A stretch of DNA of 64,000 nucleotides from Microbacterium sp. MPKO10 (GCF_026107415.2 NZ_JAPCHX010000001.1:496001-560000); one strand, 5' to 3'. Shown: positions 42,531 through 52,021, counted from the stretch's first letter. The notes: a model not told the origin generated them from the sequence alone. Numbers and translations are program-made.

Positions 42531-42661
42531 TCGTTCACGCCGGGATCCTGGAGCATCTGCTCGCCGAAATGCTGATCAAGGCGTCGATCGTCGGCGGTGG
42601 CGTAGTCGTCGTCATCATCGCGATGATCATTCTGTGGCGGACGTTGGGCCCAAAACGGTGA
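42527..42661 (+). CDS. Very small membrane protein, 44 residues
   Basis: ATG 42527 overlaps the stop of the previous gene by ATGA, and the frame ends at TGA 42661. It begins MIVHAGILEHLLAEMLIKAS and continues as one hydrophobic helix of Ile and Val (about 21-36), then WRTLGPKR. The overlap, the matching strand and the shared membrane character support a real gene coupled to its neighbour. The role is unknown. Confidence 0.65.
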   Translation: MIVHAGILEHLLAEMLIKASIVGGGVVVVIIAMIILWRTLGPKR

Positions 42662-42678
42662 TCAGCTGACGCACGACA

Positions 42679-42711
42679 CCGCGGCGACCCTCCTGTGGAG
42701 AGTCGCCGCGG
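42679..42711. terminator. Bidirectional hairpin terminator
   Basis: A 10-bp stem CCGCGGCGAC / GTCGCCGCGG, extended by CTC / GAG across one mismatch, lies between the small membrane gene (ends 42661) and the convergent isocitrate dehydrogenase (ends 42742). Confidence 0.8.
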
Positions 42712-42741
42712 CGATGATGCACAGACTGTTCGTGCCCGCTG

Positions 42742-44961
42742 TCAGTCGCGCAGGGTGTCCAGGATGCTGTTGAGCGTTGAAGACGGGCGCATGACCGCGT
42801 CGACCTTCGCCACGTCCGGGTGGTAATAGCCGCCGAGATCAACCGAGCTTCCCTGCACCTCGAGCAGTTCCTTCTCGATCTGGTCAGACTGCGCCTCGAA
42901 CTTCTCGGCGATCGGCTTCAGCGCCTCGGCGAGAGGGGCGTCGTCTGTCTGCTTGGCGAGTTCTTCTGCCCAGTAGCGCGCGAGCCAATAGTGGCTTCCA
43001 CGGTTGTCGCGCTCCCCTGCCTTGCGCGATGGAGACTTGTTCTCGTTCAAGAACGTCGCTGTCGCAGCATCCAGTGTCTCACCGAGCACCGCGGCACGCC
43101 TGTTGTCGGCCACGCGCGCCAGGTGACGGAACGACTCCGCGAGCGCCATGAACTCGCCGAGCGAGTCCCAGCGCAGGTGGTTCTCTTCGACAAGCTGCTG
43201 CACGTGCTTCGGAGCGGAGCCACCGGCACCAGTCTCGAACAGGCCGCCGCCCGCAAGGAGCGGCACGACAGAGAGCATCTTGGCGCTCGTACCGAGCTCG
43301 ATAATCGGGAAGAGGTCGGTGTTGTAGTCACGCAGCACGTTGCCCGTGACCGAGATGGTGTCGAGGCCCTCGCGAATGCGCTCCATCGAGACGCGCGTCG
43401 CTTCGATGGGGCTCAGGATGCGGATGTCGAGGCCGTCGGTGTCGTGCTTCGGCAGCTCGTCGTTCACCTTCGCGATGAGCTGCGCGTCGTGGGCGCGCGC
43501 CTCATCGAGCCAGAAGATGGCCGGAGTGTCAGACAGGCGGGCCCGTTCGACGGCGAGACGCACCCAGTCGCGCACGGGGATGTCCTTCGTCTGGCAGGCG
43601 CGCCAGATGTCGCCCGTCTCGACGTCGTGGTGAATGAGAACGTCGCCCGCCTGGTTCACAACCTCGACAGAGCCGTCGGCAGGAATCAGGAAGGTCTTGT
43701 CGTGGCTGCCGTACTCCTCGGCCTTCTGCGCCATGAGGCCGACGTTCGGGACCGAGCCCATCGTCGTCGGGTCGTAGGCGCCGTTCGCCTTGCAGTCGTC
43801 GACGGCAGCCTTGTACACGCCGGCGTAGGAGCTGTCGGGAATGACGGCGAGGGTCTCGGCCGGGTTTCCGTCTGCGTCCCACATGATGCCGCCGCCGCGG
43901 ATCATCGCGGGCATCGACGCGTCGATGATGACGTCGCTCGGCACGTGCAGGTTCGAGATGCCCTTGTCCGAGTCGACCATGGCGATCTGCGGCGCGTTCA
44001 CGAAGCCCTCGTCGATGGCCGCGCGCACGCCGTCGGCAACATCGGCGGGCAGAGTGTCGAGGCCGGCGAGGATTCCGCCGAGTCCGTTGTCCGGCGTGAG
44101 GCCGGCCGCGGTGAGCTGCTCGCCATAGGTCTCGAAGACCTTCGGCAGAACGGCGCGAACGACGTGACCGAAGATGATCGGATCTGAGACCTTCATCATC
44201 GTGGCCTTGAGGTGCGCCGAGAACAGCACACCCTCGCGCTTGGCGCGCGCGACCTGGTCGGCGAGGAACGCGTCGAGAGCCTTCGCGCTCATGAACGTGC
44301 CGTCGACGATTTCGCCGGCGAGCACGGGCAGCTTCTCTTTCAGAACGGTGACGCCGTCGGCGGTGACGAGGCGGATCTGCAGCACATCGTCGGCGGCGAG
44401 CGTGACGGACTTCTCGTTGTGGAAGAAGTCGCCGGAGTCCATGGTCGCGACGTCCGTCTTGCTGTCTGTGCTCCAGGTGCCCATCGAATGCGGATGCTTG
44501 CGGGCGTACTCCTTGACCGAGCGCGGCGCGCGGCGGTCCGAGTTCCCCTCGCGGAGCACCGGGTTCACGGCGCTTCCCTTGACGCTGTCATAGCGCGCGC
44601 GGACGTCGCGCTCAGCGTCGGTCGACGGCTCGTCCGGGTAGTCGGGAAGAGCGATGCCCTGAGCCTGGAGCTCGGCCACGACGGCCTTGAGCTGCGGCAC
44701 CGAGGCAGAGATGTTCGGCAGCTTGATGATGTTCGCCTCGGGCTTCTGCGCCAGCGCACCGAGCTCGGCGAGCGCGTCCGGCTCGCGCTGGTCCTCGGGC
44801 AGGACGTCCGAGAACGCCGCGATGACGCGCCCGGCAAGGGAGATGTCGCGCGTTTCCACCTCGACGCCTGCCTTGCTGGCGAATGCCTGCACGACGGGCA
44901 GGAGCGAATGCGTCGCGAGCATGGGAGCTTCGTCGGTGTGCGTGTAGATGATGGTCGCCAT
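42742..44961 (-). CDS. icd: NADP-dependent isocitrate dehydrogenase, monomeric type
   Basis: It oxidises isocitrate to 2-oxoglutarate in the TCA cycle. The product is 739 residues, the length of the monomeric (class II) enzyme common in actinobacteria. The N-terminus [20 protein letters not shown] and the internal segments [40 protein letters not shown] and [14 protein letters not shown] are diagnostic. ATG 44961 has GAGGAA about ten bases upstream; an earlier ATG at 44979 is less likely. The gene is single, with a shared terminator. Confidence 0.96.
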   Translation of the reverse strand: MATIIYTHTDEAPMLATHSLLPVVQAFASKAGVEVETRDISLAGRVIAAFSDVLPEDQREPDALAELGALAQKPEANIIKLPNISASVPQLKAVVAELQAQGIALPDYPDEPSTDAERDVRARYDSVKGSAVNPVLREGNSDRRAPRSVKEYARKHPHSMGTWSTDSKTDVATMDSGDFFHNEKSVTLAADDVLQIRLVTADGVTVLKEKLPVLAGEIVDGTFMSAKALDAFLADQVARAKREGVLFSAHLKATMMKVSDPIIFGHVVRAVLPKVFETYGEQLTAAGLTPDNGLGGILAGLDTLPADVADGVRAAIDEGFVNAPQIAMVDSDKGISNLHVPSDVIIDASMPAMIRGGGIMWDADGNPAETLAVIPDSSYAGVYKAAVDDCKANGAYDPTTMGSVPNVGLMAQKAEEYGSHDKTFLIPADGSVEVVNQAGDVLIHHDVETGDIWRACQTKDIPVRDWVRLAVERARLSDTPAIFWLDEARAHDAQLIAKVNDELPKHDTDGLDIRILSPIEATRVSMERIREGLDTISVTGNVLRDYNTDLFPIIELGTSAKMLSVVPLLAGGGLFETGAGGSAPKHVQQLVEENHLRWDSLGEFMALAESFRHLARVADNRRAAVLGETLDAATATFLNENKSPSRKAGERDNRGSHYWLARYWAEELAKQTDDAPLAEALKPIAEKFEAQSDQIEKELLEVQGSSVDLGGYYHPDVAKVDAVMRPSSTLNSILDTLRD

Positions 44962-45003
44962 AGATGTACGCTTCCTCAATCTCTGGGATGACAGTTCCGC
45001 TGC

Positions 45004-45023
45004 GGGGTGTGCGCGGGCACCCC
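45004..45023. terminator. Possible hairpin terminator after the dehydrogenase gene
   Basis: GGGGTG and CACCCC pair across an 8-base loop, in the gap between the hydroxyacid dehydrogenase stop (45063) and the icd start (44961). It is a short stem without U run. Confidence 0.4.
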
Positions 45024-45062
45024 TACAAAACTACCCGACCCGCGCGAGCCGTGCGATTCAGC

Positions 45063-46061
45063 TCACGCAGCGGTGCCGAGCGATCCCGCGTCAACGGGAT
45101 GCGCGAGCGGCTCACCCGCCGAGATCCGACGCAGCTCCGCGATCTGGGCGTCGATCATTCGATCGACTTCTGTGCCGACAGAACCTGCGATGTGCGGCGT
45201 CAGCACGACATTCGGATGCTCATAGAAAGGATGCTCGAACGGCAGCACCCAGGGAGACGTGACGTCGAGCACGGCGTACAGGTCGCCGCGCAGAACGCGG
45301 TCGACGAGGGCATCCTGATCGACGACCTCACCTCGCGACGTGTTGATGAGCGTTGAGCCCGCCGGCATCGCGTCGATATGAGCGCGTGAGAGCATCCCCC
45401 GTGTCTCCGGCAGCGACGGCGCATGCACCGAGACGACGTTGCAGGTCGCGCACACCTGCTCGAGAGTCGCCGCTGTTGCCCCGAGCTCGCCGACCGCAGC
45501 ATCCGTCAACGTCGGGTCGTACACGACGACGTCGAGATCGAATGGCCGCAGGTGATCGATGACGCGTCTGCCGATGCGCGAGGCACCGACGATGCCGACA
45601 CGGCGCCGGAAATTGCCCACGACCCCCAGCTGAGCCTGATCGATGGCCGAACGATCGCGACGATACTGCCGGGCAATCGGCAGCACTCTCTTGTTGGCGA
45701 TCAGGATCATGGCGAGCGTGTATTCGGCGACCGGGACGGCATTCGCATCGACGGCGGAGGAGACCTTCACCCCGTGTTCCCAGACCTCGGGGGCCAACAG
45801 ATCCTTGACGGATCCCCCCACGTGCAAGACATAGCGCAGGCGGGGGGCGAGCTCAAGAATCGAGGCGTCGATGCGCGGGGTTCCCCACCCCGTCACGATG
45901 ACCTCGGCCGAAGCAAGTGCGGCCCGCGCCTCCGAGGACGCGAACTCCTGAATCGTGCCGACAACGTCGGACTCTGTGTCGAGCAGGTGGGCCAGGTGCT
46001 GTGCTGAGGCCTCGGCGAGCACCCCGGGGAGCACAGCGTTGACCACGTTCAGCCGGCTCAT
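45063..46061 (-). CDS. D-isomer-specific 2-hydroxyacid dehydrogenase
   Basis: The product is 332 residues from ATG 46061, which overlaps the upstream stop by four bases. The nucleotide-binding loop is VGIVGASRIGRRVIDHL, where the usual second glycine of GxGxxG is Ser. The catalytic Arg lies in LINTSRGEVVDQDALV and the catalytic His in LTPHIAGSVG. As the last gene of the DUF2264-led operon it probably reduces or oxidises a sugar-derived 2-keto acid from the degraded glycan; the substrate is inferred. Confidence 0.9.
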   Translation of the reverse strand: MSRLNVVNAVLPGVLAEASAQHLAHLLDTESDVVGTIQEFASSEARAALASAEVIVTGWGTPRIDASILELAPRLRYVLHVGGSVKDLLAPEVWEHGVKVSSAVDANAVPVAEYTLAMILIANKRVLPIARQYRRDRSAIDQAQLGVVGNFRRRVGIVGASRIGRRVIDHLRPFDLDVVVYDPTLTDAAVGELGATAATLEQVCATCNVVSVHAPSLPETRGMLSRAHIDAMPAGSTLINTSRGEVVDQDALVDRVLRGDLYAVLDVTSPWVLPFEHPFYEHPNVVLTPHIAGSVGTEVDRMIDAQIAELRRISAGEPLAHPVDAGSLGTAA

Positions 46062-46735
46062 GCGGTCACGACCGAGGCTGCGGGAACGAGGGCGGGCTGC
46101 ACTGTGTATCGCGACCCGGCCCAGACGACGTAGAGACACGCAGCCGAAGTCAGTCCGATTCCCCACGCGGGAGCGGCCACGACGATGCCTGCCTGAATCG
46201 CGACGACCGCGAGCGAGGCGAGTGTGAGGTACCACCGGCGCACCGCGAGCGTGACCGAGACGAGAAGCACCTGTCGGAGCGACGCTGTTGCTGCTTCGCT
46301 CGTCGCGACGAGGGCGACGGTTCCGGTCGCGAGCGCCAGCAGGGCGATGACGATGAGCACAGGCGCAACGGCCATCCCGAACCGGGTGGGAGCCAGCACG
46401 AACACGTCGGCGACGGCGACCACAACGGCAGCGGAGACAAGACCGCCGATGATCAGCGACCGCCTCCAGGTTGCCCGCAGAGCACGGAAGAACGGCGTCA
46501 CCACCTGAGTCTCACCCTCTTTGTGCTGGCGGAAGACGGCGAACGCGGCAGTCAGCGCCGGAGCGCACAGCGGAGCGGTCACTGCGAGCAGCGGCCATGA
46601 CAGCGACGGATCCGTCGTCATAAGCACGACGAGGAACGGCAGACTGAGCGCCGCGACAAGGGCGTTCACCCCCATCACGAGGAAGGCCGTGCCGAAGAGC
46701 GTGGCATAGAAGCTCCGCGGGATTCTTTTCAGCAT
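46058..46735 (-). CDS. DUF624 (YesL-like) membrane protein
   Basis: The product is 225 residues with five or six hydrophobic helices, starting FYATLFGTAFLVMGVNALVA. DUF624 proteins such as YesL are found beside sugar ABC transporters in plant-wall degradation operons and have no known biochemical role. It starts four bases after the MalG-type gene and overlaps the dehydrogenase gene, so it is tightly built into this operon. Confidence 0.82.
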   Translation of the reverse strand: MLKRIPRSFYATLFGTAFLVMGVNALVAALSLPFLVVLMTTDPSLSWPLLAVTAPLCAPALTAAFAVFRQHKEGETQVVTPFFRALRATWRRSLIIGGLVSAAVVVAVADVFVLAPTRFGMAVAPVLIVIALLALATGTVALVATSEAATASLRQVLLVSVTLAVRRWYLTLASLAVVAIQAGIVVAAPAWGIGLTSAACLYVVWAGSRYTVQPALVPAASVVTA

Positions 46736-46738
46736 CCG

Positions 46739-47644
46739 TCAGCCTTTCATTCCGCTGGTGGCGATGCCCTCGACGAAGTAGCGCTGGCCGAGGAGGAAGA
46801 TGATAGCGATAGGGACGACGGAGATCACGAGGCCGGCGAAGAGCACACCGTAGTCGACGTTGTACAGGCTCGACACGAAGTTGTTGAGCCCGAGCTGCAT
46901 CGTCCAGAGGCTCGGATCGCGCAGGTAGATCAGGGGTCCGAGGAAGTCGTTCCACGTGTTGACGAACGTCAAAAGCGCCAGGCTGGCGATCGCGGGGATG
47001 GACAGCGGCACCATGATCCTGGCCCAGATTCCATACTCGCTGAGCCCGTCGAGCCGCGCTGCCTCACTGAGTTCTTCGGGAATCGTCTCGTAGTACTGCT
47101 TCATAAGAAAGACGCCGAAGGCACCAAACGCCTGCAGAAGCAGAATCGACCAGAGGGTGTTCGCGAGCCCAGCATTCGACAGCATGATGAACTGCGGGAT
47201 CATGTACGACTGCCACGGCACAGCGATCGTCGCCACGTAAAGAAGGAAAAGCGCGTCGCGCCCGCGAAAGCGGATGCGCGAGAATCCGTAAGCGGCGAAC
47301 GAACCGGTGGTCACTTGAAGGAACGTCACCCCGACAGACACGACGACCGTGTTGCGGATCCACACGAGAATGTCTGACTTCTGCCAGATCTCGACGTAGT
47401 TGTCCCACACGAAGATCTCGGGGATCCAGTGAATCGGCACAGAGAACACCGAGTTCGCGTCCTTCAGCGAGCTCATGACCATCCAGAAGAACGGCAGAAG
47501 CAATGCAGCAGCCGCCGCGATCAGCAGAACGTAAAGCAGGGCGCGACCGATCTTCCGCTGCGGAGTCCCGGCCCCGGTCGCCTGCCCACCGGCTGCGCGC
47601 TTTCGTGGCGAGGGAGGAGTGATCAGCATCTTTGTTTCGCTCAT
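46739..47644 (-). CDS. Carbohydrate ABC transporter permease (MalG/CUT1 type)
   Basis: The product is 301 residues: a charged N-terminal stretch of about 30 residues, six helices, and the EAA loop EAARLDGLSEYGIWARIMVP near 190. DFLGPLIYLRD near the C-terminal half is a standard MalG-type segment. It lies four bases from its partner permease and from DUF624. No ATPase gene is in the operon. Confidence 0.93.
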   Translation of the reverse strand: MSETKMLITPPSPRKRAAGGQATGAGTPQRKIGRALLYVLLIAAAAALLLPFFWMVMSSLKDANSVFSVPIHWIPEIFVWDNYVEIWQKSDILVWIRNTVVVSVGVTFLQVTTGSFAAYGFSRIRFRGRDALFLLYVATIAVPWQSYMIPQFIMLSNAGLANTLWSILLLQAFGAFGVFLMKQYYETIPEELSEAARLDGLSEYGIWARIMVPLSIPAIASLALLTFVNTWNDFLGPLIYLRDPSLWTMQLGLNNFVSSLYNVDYGVLFAGLVISVVPIAIIFLLGQRYFVEGIATSGMKG

Positions 47645-47648
47645 GGCC

Positions 47649-48581
47649 TCACACCGCCTTTCGCTTGTTCCAGAGGAATTGGATGATGGTGACGATCAGG
47701 CAGAGAAGAAAGAGCACAACGGATGCTGCCGACGAGTACCCAAACTGGTTCTCTTCGAAGCCCTTCGTCCAGATGAACTGCGCGATCACCGTCGTTGCCT
47801 GCCCGGGGCCGCCGTCGGTGAGCACGATGATGAGGTCGAGGATCTTCAACGACTCAATCGTGAGCATGACCGTGACGAAGAACATCGTAGGGCGCAGTGC
47901 CGGAAGCGTTACGTGGCGGAAGCGCTGCAGGGCGTTTGCCCCGTCGGTGCGGGCTGCCTCATGGAGCTCCCGGGGTACGGTCTGCAGCCCGGCGAGGAAG
48001 AGGACCATGTAGTAGCCCATGCGGCGCCAGGTCTCGACGACGACGACGGCCGGCATCGCCCAGTCGGAACTCGTGAGCCATCCGGGCGGATTCTGAAGAC
48101 CCAGGAAGCCGAGAACCTGATTCACGGGCCCGTACTGCGGGCTGAGCAGCAGGTTCCAGACGAGCGCAATCGCGACGATGGACGTGATGTAGGGGAAGAA
48201 CGCTGCAGTGCGGAAGAACGCGACACCGCGCAGCTTCGAGTTGAGCAGCAGCGCAAGCCCAAGCGACACAGCGATCGTCAGCGGGATGTGAAGCACGGCG
48301 AAGTAGAGAGTGTTGCCGAATGCCGAGTGGAAGCTCGAATCGCCGGCGAGCCGGACAAAGTTGTCGAGCCCGATGAACTGGGAGGATCCGAAGATGTTCC
48401 AGTTCGTCAGTGACATGTAGAACACCGTCACCACGGGAATGAGGGTCAGGAGCACGAACCCGACGAAGTTCGGCAGGATGAAGCTCCAGCCGATGAGCGT
48501 ATAACGCAGTCGGAGTCGAGATACGTGACGCTTGGGCACCTTCGCCTTCGCGTCGGTTGTCTGCTCAGCAGTGATGCTCAT
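47649..48581 (-). CDS. Carbohydrate ABC transporter permease (MalF/CUT1 type)
   Basis: The product is 310 residues. The first helix GWSFILPNFVGFVLLTLIPV and the EAA loop EAARTDGANALQRFRHVTLP are typical. It follows the binding protein after an 86-base gap that holds a large hairpin. Confidence 0.93.
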   Translation of the reverse strand: MSITAEQTTDAKAKVPKRHVSRLRLRYTLIGWSFILPNFVGFVLLTLIPVVTVFYMSLTNWNIFGSSQFIGLDNFVRLAGDSSFHSAFGNTLYFAVLHIPLTIAVSLGLALLLNSKLRGVAFFRTAAFFPYITSIVAIALVWNLLLSPQYGPVNQVLGFLGLQNPPGWLTSSDWAMPAVVVVETWRRMGYYMVLFLAGLQTVPRELHEAARTDGANALQRFRHVTLPALRPTMFFVTVMLTIESLKILDLIIVLTDGGPGQATTVIAQFIWTKGFEENQFGYSSAASVVLFLLCLIVTIIQFLWNKRKAV

Positions 48582-48612
48582 GATTGCTCCGTCGATACAG
48601 GAATCCGGGCCA

Positions 48613-48651
48613 GGGGCCTGCGCTCAGCGCTGTGTGGTGAGCGCAGGCCCC
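48613..48651. terminator. Large intercistronic hairpin after binding-protein gene
   Basis: A perfect 14-bp stem GGGGCCTGCGCTCA / TGAGCGCAGGCCCC with an 11-base loop lies directly after the binding-protein stop (48668) and before the permease start. ATCCGGG / CCCGGAT-type flanks lengthen it further. There is no U tract. Confidence 0.8.
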
Positions 48652-48667
48652 GGATGGTCGGAAGTCG

Positions 48668-49954
48668 TCAGCCGACCTCGTTCGCGACGCGCCCCTCTGC
48701 GTCAGCGATAGCGCTGTCGATGTCTTGCGAACCAGAGAGGACCGCGGTGTGGAGGTCATTCAGAATGTTCTGAATGGCCGCGGTATTCTCATCTGCCGGG
48801 TTCTCGGGCAGCGTCTCGTGCGTCGACAGGGCGAACTTCGAGAGGTCGTCCTGAGGTGTGCCCTCTACGTTGAAGTACGCCTCGGTGACTGCGTCATTCA
48901 GCAGAGCGGGCGTGATGCCGATGCCGGCGAGCGCCTTTGCAGCATCCTCACTCGCTGCATACTCGAGGAACTCCTTGGCCAGCTGCGCCTTCTCGTCACT
49001 CACATTGGCGTTGACTCCGAAACCTGTCGGATCGCCGAAAGTGACGGGTGTCGCGTCGGTTCCGGTCGTGGAGTCGTCAAGCTGCGGGACGGGTGCGATG
49101 CCCCACTCGAAGTCGTCGGCCTCGCCAGACTCCTGCTGCGACACGAGAGTCGCTGTGAACCACGTGCCCATGGGCATCATGGCGGCGCTCTGCTTACCGA
49201 ATTCGCCCTGGTAGGTGAGCTTGTTCGCCATCACCGTGTTGTACGGAACCTGGTCGCCGTTCTCCTGCAGGTCGAGAACCCGCTGGTAGTAGTCCTTCAG
49301 GTAGCCGTAGTCCCCCGCAAGCAGGTCACTGCCGGTCTGAGCCGCGGCGAATCCCTGAACCGTTGACTGCCAGCTGTGCTGGTAGATGGGCGTGGCCTTC
49401 ACACCGGCATCCTCGAACCCGGACTTCAGAGCGTCAGCCGCATCGGCATAGTCGTCCCACGTCCACGAGCCATCGGGGTAGTCGACCCCCGCCTCGTCGA
49501 AGAGCGCCTTGTTGTAGTAGAGCACCCAGGAATCCTGGCGATACGGGGTCGCATAGGCGGTGCCGTCCACCTTGTACGAGTCTGCCCCGCCGATGCCCTC
49601 GGGAAGCGTCACGTCAGAGACGTCGAGAAGCTGCCCGCCTTGCTGGAAGGTGGGGAGGTACTTGACCTCCTTCTGCGTGATGACGTCGGGGCCCTTACCC
49701 GCGGCGAGATCCGCTGTGAGTAGCGTGTTGTAGTCGGTCGGGTCGTACTCGACGAGCTTGACGGTCACGCCGTCGTGCTGCGCCTCGAACCCGTCGGCGA
49801 GAAGCTGGAACTCCGGTGTCGTGCTGAGACTCCAGCCTGAGACGGTGAGTGTGTTTTCGTCGCCGCCTGACGCCGTGCCGCCGCCACCCGAGCACCCGGT
49901 CAGGGCGAGGGCTGCGACCGCAATGCCGACGACGGCTGTGCTGGTGCGCTTCAT
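48668..49954 (-). CDS. Extracellular sugar-binding lipoprotein (CUT1 family)
   Basis: The product is 428 residues from ATG 49954. The signal MKRTSTAVVGIAVAALALTG ends at the lipobox Cys21 and is followed by a Gly/Thr/Ser linker. The family 1 binding fold shows DSWVLYYNKALFDEAGVDYP near 150. It follows DUF2264 in the operon and delivers the glycan fragment to the two permeases; the ligand is unknown. Confidence 0.93.
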   Translation of the reverse strand: MKRTSTAVVGIAVAALALTGCSGGGGTASGGDENTLTVSGWSLSTTPEFQLLADGFEAQHDGVTVKLVEYDPTDYNTLLTADLAAGKGPDVITQKEVKYLPTFQQGGQLLDVSDVTLPEGIGGADSYKVDGTAYATPYRQDSWVLYYNKALFDEAGVDYPDGSWTWDDYADAADALKSGFEDAGVKATPIYQHSWQSTVQGFAAAQTGSDLLAGDYGYLKDYYQRVLDLQENGDQVPYNTVMANKLTYQGEFGKQSAAMMPMGTWFTATLVSQQESGEADDFEWGIAPVPQLDDSTTGTDATPVTFGDPTGFGVNANVSDEKAQLAKEFLEYAASEDAAKALAGIGITPALLNDAVTEAYFNVEGTPQDDLSKFALSTHETLPENPADENTAAIQNILNDLHTAVLSGSQDIDSAIADAEGRVANEVG

Positions 49955-49994
49955 GTGCTGCTCCTTTGCTGCGAAAAATGTGATCCAGGGCGAA

Positions 49995-51929
49995 TCACGA
50001 GGATGCTTCGTCTGTTGACGACGAAGCGGGGACTTGAGGGGTTTCGGGAAGGGTAAGCGAGGTCTGCGTGCCGTCCGGCCACGCGATGCGGGCGTCGGAG
50101 CCGGCGATGTCGACGGCACAGCCACGTGGTGCATCGGCTCCGGTCAGGGCGAGTTCGATGGCGCGCCATTCGCCCGCCGCGACGGGGGCTGTCAGGGTCG
50201 GAACCGCAATGCGGTCATCCAGGGGACTCGCATCGTCTCTGGTGACGGATGCCGCGGCGGCGTCGAATCCGAGCGGGCGCACGGTACTGGCAAGCGTCGT
50301 GCTGCTGAGCGCTGCTCCCGTGGGAACGGGCCATCCGCCCCACCGCAGCGACCACCGCTCCGGCTCGTTGATCCCGTCGACGCGGGCAAACCGTACTTCC
50401 CACGGCCCGCGCAGAACCGAGACCGCTCTGATGGTCGCCACGGGTGTCGCATCTCCGCCGAAGCCTGAGCCGTGGTGCTGCTGCTCGGGCGCCACGTCCA
50501 TCAGGTGCGCACACCAGCGCGAGGCGCCGGCCACCGCCGTGGACTCATCGTCTGTGGCGACGCTGAGCGGCACCAGCGCCGAGCGATGCGTCGCGTGGCC
50601 GGCCCCGTCGACGAGCGCAATCGACTGTTCGAGGGGCTCGACCCAGCCGCGTTCATCGAGCAGCGGGCTCGTCGCCGTCGAGTACCCGAGGCGGGCGTAC
50701 AGGGGCGAGTCGGCGGCGAGTGCGTCGACAGCATCCCGTGTCGTGCCATGGTTCGCCAGACGCACAATGCCATCGGATGCTGTTCCAGACACCGCCCATC
50801 CGGGTGCCTGCACCCACCGGACAAAGTCGCCGCGTTCGACGGGAAGAGGTTCGGCGGGCTGCGTCCACACCGGGTGATCATCGGGGAGCATGATGCCGAG
50901 CAGGCCCTTGGCCGCCCAGTACGGCGATCCGGGGCCGGAGTATGACTGCGCCAGCTGACGCCATTCTCCGAACCAGCCCATCGAGAGGATGTCGTCGTCG
51001 TTCGGAGCGCCACGATCGTCGAAGTGACGCACGATCTTCTCGGCAGCGTGGCGCAGGGCACCGGCAGACACCGACGGCACCTCGGCGATCACGCCAGCCC
51101 AGAACGGCGCAGCCGCGGCGAAGCGGTAGATCAGGCTGCGTCCCTGGACGAGCGGCGATCCGTCGGCGCCGACAAGGTGCAGCGCGTCGTGCAGGTAGGC
51201 ATCGAGGTCGGCGACGGTGCGCGCCGGCAGATCGCCGGCGAGGTCATCCGCCCCGGCCATGCGCGCCCACAGCACCGGATACAGGTGCATCGCCCAGCCC
51301 GCGTAGTGATCGAACGCACGCCCCTCACCGTCTGAGTACCAGCCACCCTCTCGCCGATACGCGTCGTATCGCGCCAGGTCGTCGTCAATGTCGCTCTGCG
51401 ACCAGGGGCCGCCGACCGAGCGCAGAAAGGTCTGCACGACGATGCGAAACCAGAGCCAGTTGTTTGGCGGGTAGCTGTCATCCCCCACGACGGGGGCGAG
51501 GTAGGCGATCACCCGCTGCTGAGTGAGTTCGTCGAGGGTGTCCCACAGCCACGGCCGCGTCATATCGAAGACAAGAGCGAGGGATGCTGCCTCGACCTTC
51601 GCCTGCGGGTGCTCGTTGAGCCGCACCCACCGGTCCTCCGCCGCCGGGTCGACACCCGTCCGGATGCCCTGTGCGTAGAACGCGATCAGCTCGTCGACGC
51701 CCACGCCGCGTGCGCCGGCGATGCGGAAGCCGGCGATCAAGAACGTGCGGGCGAATCCTTCGAGTCCATCCACCGAACGGCCGTAGCCACCTTCGGCTCC
51801 CGGAAACGTGATGCGCCCGTTTCCCTCAGAGGCATGGCGCATGGCCGCTGACAGCAGTCGGTCTGCGAAGGCCACCCAGTCGCGGCGGGTCCACTCGCCG
51901 ACCGTCGATGACGAATCTTCATTGACCAC
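49995..51929 (-). CDS. DUF2264 domain protein, probable glycan-active enzyme
   Basis: The product is 644 residues from GTG 51929 with GAGGAG five bases upstream. The N-terminal 350 residues match DUF2264, an alpha/alpha-toroid-like domain: GRITFPGAEGGYGRSVDGLEG, PPNNWLWFRIVVQTFLR and GGWYSDGEGRAFDHYAGWAM. A C-terminal beta domain follows. No signal peptide is seen, so it is cytoplasmic. DUF2264 is found in polysaccharide-utilisation loci, and the tyrosine/histidine/tryptophan-rich motifs resemble polysaccharide lyases or glucuronyl hydrolases, but the reaction is not known. It is the first gene of the operon. Confidence 0.88.
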   Translation of the reverse strand: MVNEDSSSTVGEWTRRDWVAFADRLLSAAMRHASEGNGRITFPGAEGGYGRSVDGLEGFARTFLIAGFRIAGARGVGVDELIAFYAQGIRTGVDPAAEDRWVRLNEHPQAKVEAASLALVFDMTRPWLWDTLDELTQQRVIAYLAPVVGDDSYPPNNWLWFRIVVQTFLRSVGGPWSQSDIDDDLARYDAYRREGGWYSDGEGRAFDHYAGWAMHLYPVLWARMAGADDLAGDLPARTVADLDAYLHDALHLVGADGSPLVQGRSLIYRFAAAAPFWAGVIAEVPSVSAGALRHAAEKIVRHFDDRGAPNDDDILSMGWFGEWRQLAQSYSGPGSPYWAAKGLLGIMLPDDHPVWTQPAEPLPVERGDFVRWVQAPGWAVSGTASDGIVRLANHGTTRDAVDALAADSPLYARLGYSTATSPLLDERGWVEPLEQSIALVDGAGHATHRSALVPLSVATDDESTAVAGASRWCAHLMDVAPEQQHHGSGFGGDATPVATIRAVSVLRGPWEVRFARVDGINEPERWSLRWGGWPVPTGAALSSTTLASTVRPLGFDAAAASVTRDDASPLDDRIAVPTLTAPVAAGEWRAIELALTGADAPRGCAVDIAGSDARIAWPDGTQTSLTLPETPQVPASSSTDEASS

Positions 51930-51969
51930 GGATGCTCCTCTGAATCGTGCTCAGGTGGGGACTGAATGG

Positions 51970-51998
51970 AGATTAGCAATCATTTTCAAAGCAATCAA
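51970..51998 (-). promoter_or_regulatory. Promoter of the DUF2264-led operon
   Basis: On the minus strand a -35 box TTGATT (51998-51993) is 17 bases from a -10 box TAATCT (51975-51970). The -35 box lies inside the palindrome at 51988-52004, a layout that suits repression. Confidence 0.65.
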
Positions 51999-52004
51999 TG
52001 CTTT
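51988..52004. promoter_or_regulatory. Palindromic operator in the divergent glycan promoter
   Basis: AAAGCAATCAATGCTTT has 6-bp perfect arms AAAGCA / TGCTTT around ATCAA, over the -35 box of the minus-strand promoter. A second inverted repeat follows at 52007-52021. The likely ligand is the DeoR-LacI hybrid regulator encoded at 53977. Confidence 0.65.
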
Positions 52005-52006
52005 TT

Positions 52007-52021
52007 CGAACAGCATGTTCG
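52007..52021. promoter_or_regulatory. Second inverted repeat in the divergent glycan promoter
   Basis: CGAACAGCATGTTCG has 6-bp arms with a 3-base spacer, just upstream of a -10-like TATGAT (52024-52029) for the plus-strand operon. The spacing of the GAAC/GTTC halves is five, not the four of actinobacterial LexA boxes. Confidence 0.5.

Noticed and set aside
42820-44187. A 455-codon open frame opposite isocitrate dehydrogenase
   Set aside because: It is antisense to a highly conserved enzyme and its composition is of the shadow type.
52007-52021. LexA (SOS) box reading of CGAACAGCATGTTCG
   Set aside because: The spacing between GAAC and GTTC is five bases; the actinobacterial LexA site has four, and no repair gene is near.
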